A stretch of 13,407 nucleotides of DNA, taken from positions 1-13,407 of the forward strand of contig JAISBH010000058.1 in assembly GCA_031266295.1 (NCBI GenBank). The letters run 5' to 3'. Of this stretch, positions 6,025 through 12,634 are shown piece by piece. Made by a program: the position numbers and the translations under genes. The stretch comes from Oscillospiraceae bacterium (lineage in GTDB: Bacteria > Bacillota > Clostridia > Christensenellales > Aristaeellaceae). Numbering within the stretch: the first letter of the stretch is position 1; the number at the start of each line of letters is the position of its first letter. The notes under the pieces are model-generated. The model did no database searches, was not told the origin of the DNA, and was given only the letters and a program-made list of their open reading frames with translations.

Positions 6025-6089
6025 TGTCGAACGCACGACACGTTTCGTAACGCCATTCGACACATAGGTGTTAATTACACAACTATACT
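6025..6089 (+). promoter_or_regulatory. Spo0A-type operator and sigma-A promoter of spoIIE
   Basis: Two perfect 0A boxes lie in the comF-spoIIE gap: TGTCGAA at 6025-6031 and its inverse TTCGACA at 6056-6062. Their centres are 31 bp apart, about three helical turns. A TATACT -10 element at 6084-6089 is 21 bp from the second box. Bacillus spoIIE and spoIIG promoters use Spo0A~P with sigma-A at an unusually long 21-22 bp -35/-10 spacing and a 0A box over the -35, so this layout is a close parallel. A second TATACT lies at 6104-6109. Confidence 0.75.
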
Positions 6090-6128
6090 GATGACACTGG
6101 TAGTATACTTATCATGTTGAGGTGTGTC

Positions 6129-8429
6129 ATGGCGGAGTGGATTGCCCAGCTGCGAGACAAGTCGGCGACGCGAGTAAAGGTTCCCTGGTTTACGCGGGCG
6201 CCGATATCCAGCGCGCGTACGGCGCGACTGGCTGCTCTGGCCGTGGATACGCTAGCGGGGCTGCTGCTGTCCCAGGCGTCGTTCTTTGAGGGCGGAATGC
6301 CTTTCGCCGTGGCCTGGATGGCTGCGCGGCTGTTATGGGATCGCTGGCCGTTGGGAACACTGATAGGCGTCGCTCTGGGATTTGTGATACGATGGGAACC
6401 AATCTCGTGGATGAACGGCTGGCAGATGGCCGCGTGTGCGCTGCTGCTGATCACTAAGGGATTGCAGCCGCATATTGCGTTACCCGCGCCATGGGCGATG
6501 GCGCTGATGGCGGGTTTATTTGCGCTAATACCCGCGCCGTTTCTGTGGCGCAGTCAGGCGCAAGTGGTGTCGTGCATGATCTGCGCAGCATCGACGGCGA
6601 TAATGACGCCGGTATTCGATCGGGTGGCGGCGTCGTTCAAGCAGCGCGCGTATCTAGAATCCGATGATCGGCTGTGCTGCCTGGTCGCGCTGGCCGCGAT
6701 GTGTCTAGGTGGAGCCGCGCTGACCGTCGGCGGGTTTCATGTTGGCGGAATGCTGGCGGTATATTGCGTGCTGAGTCTAGCGTGGACGGCTGAAGCGGGA
6801 GCGGCGATCGTTGCTGGGGTGGCTTTGGGCGTCGCGCTGACGCTGGGTGGGATGTCGCCGTTCTGTATGATCGCGTTGGCGATGATTGCGCTGGCCGCGT
6901 CGCTGTTGCGCGATACGAAGCGCGTTTGGCTCGCTGTCGCCGCTATGGCTGCGAACGCGTTGGTGGCGCTGACGATTAGTTCCGCGCGCGAGACGCTGTT
7001 CGCGTTTCCACATGTGCTAGCGGGCGCGGCGGCATTCTTGATTACGCCCGCTCCGGTTTGGGTTACGATCCGGGCGTCGCTGGAGCGTGAGACAACGACC
7101 CAGACCACGCCCAGCGGCGTCGCGATCCAGTGGATTCAAACGAGCGCGAACGCAATCGCCTCGATGGCGCGCTCAATCCCGCATCCCGATCTGACCGAGG
7201 ATGGCGAGATAGAGCAGCTGGCGGCATTACTTTGCGAGAACTGCGTTCAGCGCGGCGTGTGTTGGAACGAGCGGTTCGAGGATACGACGCTGACGCTCAG
7301 CGATCTTCTGGCCGCGTCGCGCGACGAGAGTATGCAGCCCCGCGAGTTGATTCACCTGGCTAAATCACACGGATGCCAGCGGTTTGACTTCATACCCGAC
7401 ACGTTGAAACAGGTTAACCGCGCGAAGAACAGGCTAAGTTCGTTCGAGGCCGCGCAGATGCAGGCCAGCCGTCTGGCTAAGACTCAATTGCAGGGGCAGG
7501 TTGCGCTGCTAAATCAGCTGTCGACGCTGTTGGCGCAAGCTGCGGCCGTCGAGCCATCCGAACGGCTGGCGATTTCACGCGCACTTTCCAAGACGCGATG
7601 GCGCGTCTGCACCGCAATGCCCTATCGACTGGACGATCTGCTGCAGATCGTGCTGATCCCGCCCGAGAAGGCGGACTTGGGCGAACCGCCGCTGACCGCG
7701 CTGTCACGCGCGCTGGCGATGCCGCTGGTATCGAAGCCGCTGTGGGATGGACTGGTGTACGTTAGCCAGCGACCCGCGCTATCAGTGGTAGCGGGCATCG
7801 CAACATGTCCGGCGCATGGCCAACTGGAAAACGGCGATGGCTGGAGATCGCAGCCATTGCCTCGAGCTCGTCACATGCTGGCGTTGTCCGACGGGATGGG
7901 ACACGGTTCCGATGCGGCGAAGGAGAGCCATACGGTTCTCAGCCTGCTGACGGAGGGTTTTCAGGCCGGTTATGGGCGTAAGGAACTGCTCTCGATGGTC
8001 AACGATCTTGTGCGCACCACCCATAGTCAAGAGCGTTACGCGACACTCGACTTGTGCGTGCTTGATCTCAAGACTGGAGACGCCGCTTTTGAGAAGATGG
8101 GCGCGTGCGCGTCGTTCCTGATCCGCCAGGATCGATGCCGCAAGCTGTCCGGCGGCACGCTGCCGATGGGCATTCTGGAGGATGTCACGCCTAAGAGTTT
8201 CCGGATGAAGCTGATCGCCGGTGATCTGCTGGTGATGGTCAGCGACGGGATCGTGGACAGCTTCGAACAAGAGGACGCAATGCTGGCTGTAATGGCGCGG
8301 CTTTCACAGGAACCGCCGTCATTCGCGAATGAATTGCTGCGTGCTGCGCTTCAGCGAATGGGCGATGAAGCCCGTGATGATATGACCGTGCTGGCGGCAA
8401 GGCTGTCGGCGGAGATGTTTACGGAATAG
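6129..8429 (+). CDS. spoIIE: Stage II sporulation protein E (membrane-bound PP2C phosphatase)
   Basis: The 766-residue protein has a hydrophobic N-terminal third with many predicted membrane helices (about residues 35-320). A middle region follows with a C-x-x-C-x5-C-W motif (near 380), then a C-terminal PP2C-type phosphatase. Metal-site motifs are LSDGMGHGSDA near 586-596, KMGACASFL near 655, MVSDGIVDSFE near 704-714 and D-D-M-T-V near 750. SpoIIE localises to the polar septum and dephosphorylates SpoIIAA to release sigma-F in the forespore. ATG 6129 is chosen over ATG 6114 because GAGGTG at 6119-6124 is well placed for it. Length is slightly below the Bacillus protein. The upstream 0A boxes fit control by Spo0A~P. 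Confidence 0.93.
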   Translation: MAEWIAQLRDKSATRVKVPWFTRAPISSARTARLAALAVDTLAGLLLSQASFFEGGMPFAVAWMAARLLWDRWPLGTLIGVALGFVIRWEPISWMNGWQMAACALLLITKGLQPHIALPAPWAMALMAGLFALIPAPFLWRSQAQVVSCMICAASTAIMTPVFDRVAASFKQRAYLESDDRLCCLVALAAMCLGGAALTVGGFHVGGMLAVYCVLSLAWTAEAGAAIVAGVALGVALTLGGMSPFCMIALAMIALAASLLRDTKRVWLAVAAMAANALVALTISSARETLFAFPHVLAGAAAFLITPAPVWVTIRASLERETTTQTTPSGVAIQWIQTSANAIASMARSIPHPDLTEDGEIEQLAALLCENCVQRGVCWNERFEDTTLTLSDLLAASRDESMQPRELIHLAKSHGCQRFDFIPDTLKQVNRAKNRLSSFEAAQMQASRLAKTQLQGQVALLNQLSTLLAQAAAVEPSERLAISRALSKTRWRVCTAMPYRLDDLLQIVLIPPEKADLGEPPLTALSRALAMPLVSKPLWDGLVYVSQRPALSVVAGIATCPAHGQLENGDGWRSQPLPRARHMLALSDGMGHGSDAAKESHTVLSLLTEGFQAGYGRKELLSMVNDLVRTTHSQERYATLDLCVLDLKTGDAAFEKMGACASFLIRQDRCRKLSGGTLPMGILEDVTPKSFRMKLIAGDLLVMVSDGIVDSFEQEDAMLAVMARLSQEPPSFANELLRAALQRMGDEARDDMTVLAARLSAEMFTE

Positions 8430-8467
8430 CGCGCTGAATAGCGTTATTAAATAAGTCGTATATCGCG

Positions 8468-8690
8468 CCAGCAATTCCAAAATTGGGATTGCGCCCCCCT
8501 CCCGATCTTCCCCCTGAGGAACCCCCCTCTGTCGCTGCGGCGACATCTCCCCCTAGGGGGGCGATGAGGGTTGCCGGTTACGTTACGAGATAGAGTATCG
8601 GAACATAATTGGTTGGACGAAACCGACGGCTTGTGCGCAAACGATGGTCCAGGCGAAGCCTGGTCAGGATTCGAAAGGGCGGATAGCGCG
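8468..8690 (+). repeat. Structured intergenic repeat, copy R2
   Basis: R2 starts 38 bp after spoIIE and matches the reverse complement of R1 (74-298) over nearly its whole length. It includes a CCAGCAATTCCAAA arm (8468-8481), a TGTCGC/GCGACA hairpin (8530-8545), the self-complementary CCCCCTAGGGGG, CGTTACGAGATAGAGTATCG and the CCAGGC-GAA-GCCTGG hairpin (8648-8662). Frames open through it code for low-complexity Arg/Pro-rich strings and have no recognisable product. With R1 it forms an inverted pair flanking the ireB-spoIIE block. Confidence 0.82.
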
Positions 8691-9224
8691 GCGCATCCGC
8701 GCCTTCGGGAGGTGCGCTGCGCGCCCTCGCTACGCTCAACTCACGTCCCCCTCCCGACCTCCCCCGGGGCTTGGAACGAGAGAACGGGGGAACCGGTTGC
8801 GTTCCGGAACAGACTATCCAGGTACAACAGGCAGTCCGAAGCCGGTAGATTGTGTATCAAGATGGTCCAGGCGAAGCCTGGTCAGGTTTCGAAAGGGCGG
8901 ATAGCCCTTCGCAGGGTCTGGGACAGAGTCCCAGGCTCCCCGCTGGGACGTTCCTCGTCCCAACGTTCCATCGTTCCAACCCTGCGCCCCGCCAGTAAAA
9001 ATACTATAAAGAAATTGTCATCTCACACCATAGTGGCGGGGCGCTACAAACTTAAAGCGCATTCGATCCGCAGATCGAACAGCGTCCCGCCGCAGCGGCT
9101 CGCACAGCATCAAGAGACACATTCGTGTGATACAAGCTGCGGTATGGGTGCGTATGGCACAACGAGCGGTTCTAGCCCAAGAAAAACCCTAAATTTGGAA
9201 TTGCTGATATCACGCGAGAACCAT
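8691..9224. other. Gene-free stretch rich in inverted repeats around R3
   Basis: No credible gene is present. Small palindromes include TGGGAC-AGA-GTCCCA near 8919-8933, GGGACG-TTCCT-CGTCCC near 8944-8960 and TTCGATC-CGCA-GATCGAA at 9062-9079. An 11-bp inverted repeat (GCGCCCCGCCA at 8984-8994, TGGCGGGGCGC at 9034-9044) encloses 39 AT-rich bases. TTTGGAATTGCTG at 9194-9206 is the exact inverse of the R2 end CAGCAATTCCAAA at 8469-8481, so the whole 740-bp block 8469-9206 has matching inverted ends. A frame open from 8571 to 9314 crosses repeats and the tRNA and is not a gene. Confidence 0.6.
8796..8909 (+). repeat. Diverged partial repeat copy R3
   Basis: This stretch shares with R1 and R2 the CCGGTTrCGTT-type start, the GCCGGTAGATTGTGT segment (very close to R1), the core hairpin CCAGGC-GAA-GCCTGG (8864-8878) and the TTCGAAAGGGCGGATAGC end. 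It lies in the same orientation as R2, about 215 bp further on. The C-rich 5' half is much altered, with C/G-rich tracts at 8749-8800 as a possible remnant. A tandem duplication followed by decay, or separate insertion, would explain it. Confidence 0.7.
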
Positions 9225-9253
9225 TTGACATTTCGCCGCTTTCGAACTACAAT
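9225..9253 (+). promoter_or_regulatory. Sigma-A promoter for tRNA-Leu
   Basis: TTGACA (9225-9230) and TACAAT (9248-9253) are separated by exactly 17 bp. The predicted start point near 9260 is just before the first base of the tRNA, leaving almost no leader. This is close to consensus, as expected for a stable RNA gene. Confidence 0.8.
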
Positions 9254-9261
9254 ATTTCCAT

Positions 9262-9344
9262 GCCGAAGTGGCGGAATGGCAGACGCCAGAGACTTAAAAT
9301 CTTTTGTCCGTTAGGGCGTGCGGGTTCGAGTCCCGCCTTCGGCA
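9262..9344 (+). tRNA. tRNA-Leu (anticodon TAA)
   Basis: The acceptor arms GCCGAAG (9262-9268) and CTTCGGC (9337-9343) pair perfectly, with discriminator A. The anticodon loop CTTAAAA presents TAA on an A-G-A-G-A/T-C-T-T-T stem with one G-T pair. A class II variable arm (TGTCCGTTAGGGCGT) and the T arm GCGGGTTCGAGTCCCGC follow. The anticodon reads UUA and UUG leucine codons. CCA is not encoded (CGA follows), so it must be added post-transcriptionally. Confidence 0.93.
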
Positions 9345-9349
9345 CGAAA

Positions 9350-9378
9350 GGAACCCTGAAAAGATTTCTCAGGGTTCC
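9350..9378 (+). terminator. Hairpin terminator after tRNA-Leu
   Basis: GGAACCCTGA (9350-9359) pairs perfectly with TCAGGGTTCC (9369-9378) over a 9-nt loop. It is followed by AATATTATT, which is AT-rich but not a clean T-run. It lies 5 bp after the tRNA and 24 bp from the end of the convergent amt gene, so it may serve both transcripts. Confidence 0.65.
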
Positions 9379-9402
9379 AATATTATTGTACCGCACCTAT
9401 GT

Positions 9403-11121
9403 TTATACGTCAGTGCCTTGCATGGCGGAGTAACCGCGTTCGCCGGTGGAGATCTTTACCGCGTCTTCTACGCGTGATACGAATATCTTGCCGTCGCCTA
9501 TCCGGCCTGTGTGCAGGACGCTCGAGGCTGTTTCCACTACCCTGTCTACCGGGACTGAACTGACCACTATGTCCATCTGCACCTTCGGCAGAAGATCCAG
9601 CGCCTCTATCTTTACTCCCCTATAGAAATCAGTCTTGCCCTTTTGCAGCCCGCATCCTACCACGCTCGTTACCGTCATGCCCGTCACGCCTATGGCATTC
9701 ATAGCGTCCTTCATCTTGTCCAGATGCAGCGGGTTGAACAGTATCGTCACCTTGGTCAGTACCGCGCCTTCCTTCGTCTGCCCGGAGGGATACGCCTTCT
9801 CCCTCATCTCATCCTCTACGGTCTGTATCCTCTCGTTCACTGCGGGCAGTATCGACATGGCCGACATGGGCATGAAGTCCGCGTATGCCGAAGACAAGGC
9901 GTGTTCCGTCTTATCCAGACCCTGAATCTCGACCTCCGGCTCGACGCGCAGACCAATCGTCCTCTTTATCACGTTGAACACGATCAGCATCGTTACCGTA
10001 ACCCAGGCGGCCACCGACAGCACGCCCAGCAGCTGTGTGCCCAGCAGCTTGAACCCGCCGCCGTACAACAGCCCGCCGTCCAGCGCGAAGAATCCCACCA
10101 AAATCGTTCCTAAAGCGCCGCATATGCAATGTACGCCCACCGCGCCTACCGGATCGTCTATCTTCAGTTTTTGATCAACGAACTCCACCCCAAGAACGAT
10201 CACGACCCCAGAGATCACGCCGATCATAAACGCGCCGAACGGGCTTACCACGTCGCAGCCCGCCGTTACCGCGACCAATCCGGCCAGCGCGCCGTTCAAT
10301 GTCATCGACACGTCGGGCTTTTTATACTTTATCCATGTAAAGGCCATGGTTGAGCACGCGGCGACGGCGGCGGCCATATTGGTCGTCATGAATATCCTGC
10401 CCGCCGATATGATACTCTCGCCTTCCATATTCACCGTCGAGCCACCGTTGAACCCAAACCAGCAGAACCATAGTATGAACACGCCCAGCGCGCCCAGCGT
10501 GATGCTGTGCCCCGGTATGGCGTTCGCCTTGCCATCCTTGTTATACTTACCGATGCGCGGGCCTAGTATAGCCGCGCCTATCAGCGCCGATAGTCCGCCC
10601 ACCATATGCACCGCCGTTGATCCGGCGAAATCATGAAACCCCAGCTGCGCCAGCCAGCCGCCGCCCCATATCCAGTGCCCTGAAACGGGATATATCAGCG
10701 CGCTTATCACAGCGCTGTATATGCAGTACGCGCTGAACCTCGTACGCTCGGCCATCGCGCCCGACACGATCGTCGCGGCGGTCGCGCAGAACACGGTCTG
10801 AAATATGACGAACGCCCACAGCGGCACCCCGCTGGGCAGCATCGCCGAGTAATCCCCCCGGATCATGAAATCCAATCCGCCGACCAATCCGCTTGAGCCA
10901 GCGAACATGATCCCGAACCCCGTCAGCCAATAAAGCGGTGTGCCTATACAGAAGTCCATCAGGTTCTTCATGATGATGTTGCCCGCGTTCTTCGCGCGGG
11001 TGAATCCGGTCTCCACCATCGCGAACCCAGCCTGCATAAAGAACACCAGCGCCGTCGCGACCAGCACCCACACCGTATTTACGCCCGAGAATCCCGCAGC
11101 GGCCGCCTCGATAATTTCCAT
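9403..11121 (-). CDS. amt: Ammonium transporter fused to a C-terminal P-II signalling domain
   Basis: The 572-residue protein begins with a roughly 400-residue Amt channel of about 11 membrane helices. It has the twin pore histidines (His172 in S-T-A-V-H and His331 in G-V-H-C), Asp164 in the F-H-D-F-A-G-S motif, HWIWGGGW at 149-156 and DDP-x-GA-x-GVH at 322-331. A linker (about 400-453) leads to a P-II/GlnK domain (about 454-572) with a T-loop FYRGVKIEALDLLPKV and the nucleotide-binding TGRIGDGKIFV at 538-548. Free GlnK proteins block Amt channels in response to ATP/ADP and 2-oxoglutarate; here sensor and channel are one chain. The Tyr uridylylated in E. coli P-II (Y-R-G-A-E-Y) is Ile here. 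AAGGAGG lies 7 nt before the ATG. No glnA or separate glnB is in view. Confidence 0.93.
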   Translation of the reverse strand: MEIIEAAAAGFSGVNTVWVLVATALVFFMQAGFAMVETGFTRAKNAGNIIMKNLMDFCIGTPLYWLTGFGIMFAGSSGLVGGLDFMIRGDYSAMLPSGVPLWAFVIFQTVFCATAATIVSGAMAERTRFSAYCIYSAVISALIYPVSGHWIWGGGWLAQLGFHDFAGSTAVHMVGGLSALIGAAILGPRIGKYNKDGKANAIPGHSITLGALGVFILWFCWFGFNGGSTVNMEGESIISAGRIFMTTNMAAAVAACSTMAFTWIKYKKPDVSMTLNGALAGLVAVTAGCDVVSPFGAFMIGVISGVVIVLGVEFVDQKLKIDDPVGAVGVHCICGALGTILVGFFALDGGLLYGGGFKLLGTQLLGVLSVAAWVTVTMLIVFNVIKRTIGLRVEPEVEIQGLDKTEHALSSAYADFMPMSAMSILPAVNERIQTVEDEMREKAYPSGQTKEGAVLTKVTILFNPLHLDKMKDAMNAIGVTGMTVTSVVGCGLQKGKTDFYRGVKIEALDLLPKVQMDIVVSSVPVDRVVETASSVLHTGRIGDGKIFVSRVEDAVKISTGERGYSAMQGTDV

Positions 11122-11173
11122 GCCCCACCCTCCTTAATAATCCACGAATGAACATTTATCATGAACGAGTTGC

Positions 11174-11202
11174 ATTATATCGCACGACACGACGGTTGTC
11201 AA
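11174..11202 (-). promoter_or_regulatory. Consensus sigma-A promoter of amt
   Basis: On the minus strand TTGACA (11202-11197) and TATAAT (11179-11174) are both perfect and 17 bp apart. Transcription would begin near 11167, giving a leader of about 45 nt with AAGGAGG just before the start. Such a strong core promoter suggests either high expression or repression by a factor whose site is not obvious. Confidence 0.82.
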
Positions 11203-11391
11203 CTAAAAAATGAATTTTCTCTCGCCTATTATTGCATTTTCAATATGATAACGCTTGTCCGTATTTCAAATCGCTTCCGTTTTAAGTGCGGCGCGACAAG
11301 GCTGACCCATCCTTACGAATCATGTATGGGCGGCAGCCTGCCGCCCGTTAAGCCATATGATCGCTCACCGAACCATATAGCGCTGGTTGCG
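11203..11391. other. Intergenic region between beta-helix gene and amt
   Basis: Apart from the amt promoter at its left edge this stretch holds one clear structure, the hairpin GGGCGGCA-GCC-TGCCGCCC at 11328-11346. It lies about 45 bp beyond the stop of the beta-helix gene on the minus strand. No T-run follows, so it is only a possible terminator. A frame open on the plus strand from 11161 is not supported by any recognisable protein motif. Confidence 0.4.
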
Positions 11392-12438
11392 TCATCTGCC
11401 GCTGTTCAGGCACTTGCAATAGTCGGTGGTGCTGGAACACCATACGACGCTGTTGTCGTACCTATTGCGCGCACGCAGCAACCTCTCCCTTACGGACGTC
11501 GGGTTGTGATTCGGGAGCGGGCCTCTGTAACCTATATCGAAGTTGTTGTATCCCTGCGTATATGACGACGACCAGAGTATGCCGAAGATATGGCTGGCGT
11601 AGAGACCCGCGTCGGTTACGGCGTAGTTGGCGACGCCACCGGCGCCAGCCGAGTTGCCGCTGAACGTCGTGCTCGCAGCTACTGTTAGGTTGCCCAAATT
11701 AACTCTCTGGGTAAATATCCCGCCGCCGTTTGAACCGGCTGTATTGCCAGAAATTGTCGCGCCGGAATTGATAGCGATACTGCCCGAAGCACTGCTTATT
11801 CCGCCGCCATTTGAGTCGGCTTTATTGCCAGAAATTGTCGCGCCGGAATTGATAACAATACTGCCAGAAGTGTTGCTTATCCCGCCACCGTTGTCCGCCT
11901 CATTGTCCCGGATAGACGCTCCGGCGCCGCCAACAATAACAGTCCCTGGAACGGCTCTAATCGCGCCGCCGTTCGAGACACGGTTGATGTTGTCCCTCAG
12001 AACCGCCCCCGCTCCTACGGATACGATGGAGTTGTCGTCGAACATCTCGATAATCGGCCCGGAGTCGGGGGGAGCGGAGGCTTTGTTTCCGTCAATTGTA
12101 ATGCCTGTAGCGCCTCCCAAATACAGCTTTGCGCCAGACATGAGCCTAAACATGGGTCCGTTTAAGGACGGACCGCGGCGCAGTGTAAAAGGGCCTGTTA
12201 TATATGACCTCAGCGTTACCGTTTTGTTGTCAGGTATAACAAGTGTGCGGGTAATCTCAATAGGACTGCCTACTTGAATGTCGTCAACTGTGTGCGAATC
12301 TTTAATCGCATTTTCTAAAGCCGCCATATCGTATGGGTAGTGATTCGCCCTGGGCGTCGGCGCTCTGGTACCTTTGTATAAGTTGTGTTGGCTGTAATAT
12401 TTTATATTAAGAGATTCCGTCTCATTCACGACGATCAT
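11392..12438 (-). CDS. Parallel beta-helix repeat protein, function unknown
   Basis: The product, about 348 residues from ATG 12438, has repeats typical of right-handed parallel beta-helix proteins: units such as INSGATISGNKADSNGGGIS, recurring with a 27-residue (81-bp) period and the pattern G-N-x-A-x-x-x-G-G-G-I. An N-terminal segment A-L-E-N-A-I...V-T-L-R resembles the cap that precedes such helices in surface or adhesin-like proteins. A Y-N-N-F-D-I-G-Y segment near the end is also common in them. No signal peptide, transmembrane anchor or sorting motif is visible, so it may be truncated or cytoplasmic. The frame stays open to 12684, but that part overlaps the divergent dehydrogenase. GTG 12429 is an alternative start, better spaced from AAAGGA (12439-12444). 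The last 35 residues, Arg- and Cys-containing, look unlike a helix cap. Confidence 0.7.
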   Translation of the reverse strand: MIVVNETESLNIKYYSQHNLYKGTRAPTPRANHYPYDMAALENAIKDSHTVDDIQVGSPIEITRTLVIPDNKTVTLRSYITGPFTLRRGPSLNGPMFRLMSGAKLYLGGATGITIDGNKASAPPDSGPIIEMFDDNSIVSVGAGAVLRDNINRVSNGGAIRAVPGTVIVGGAGASIRDNEADNGGGISNTSGSIVINSGATISGNKADSNGGGISSASGSIAINSGATISGNTAGSNGGGIFTQRVNLGNLTVAASTTFSGNSAGAGGVANYAVTDAGLYASHIFGILWSSSYTQGYNNFDIGYRGPLPNHNPTSVRERLLRARNRYDNSVVWCSSTTDYCKCLNSGR

Positions 12439-12558
12439 TCCTTTCTTGACTTGGAAGATAAGCCTTGACATTATTATGAGTATGCGTATATGGCATGTAA
12501 TGTTACAGTGCCGTCTATAATCATTATCTGAACCGCAAGGCTGTGCGGCTGGGCATCC

Positions 12559-12587
12559 TTGCGCCGTCTTATCCATTGTGATACTAT
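12559..12587 (+). promoter_or_regulatory. Possible promoter of the dehydrogenase gene
   Basis: TTGCGC (12559-12564) and TACTAT (12582-12587) are 17 bp apart, a modest match to consensus, about 40 nt before the Shine-Dalgarno. The -35 lies within one arm of CGCAAGG (12534-12540) and CCTTGCG (12557-12563), a 7-bp inverted repeat with a 16-nt loop that could be an operator. The assignment is tentative. Confidence 0.35.
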
Positions 12588-12634
12588 ACGCGCGTACAGC
12601 CTTCATGATGTATGTGATGAAAGGGGAATATACC

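Noticed and set aside
8468..8910. Possible CRISPR array, because of repeated units
   Set aside because: Copies are about 225 bp, diverged, few and irregularly spaced, and one is inverted 8 kb away. No short direct repeats with uniform spacers and no cas genes are present.
8571..9314. 247-codon open frame on the plus strand
   Set aside because: It crosses two repeat copies, several palindromes and most of the tRNA-Leu, has no family motif and no good start. High GC keeps the frame open by chance.
11627..12277. 216-codon open frame on the plus strand
   Set aside because: It is the antisense of the beta-helix repeats; the Pro/Glu-rich repeated product mirrors the repeat unit, and the minus-strand frame has the recognisable family pattern.
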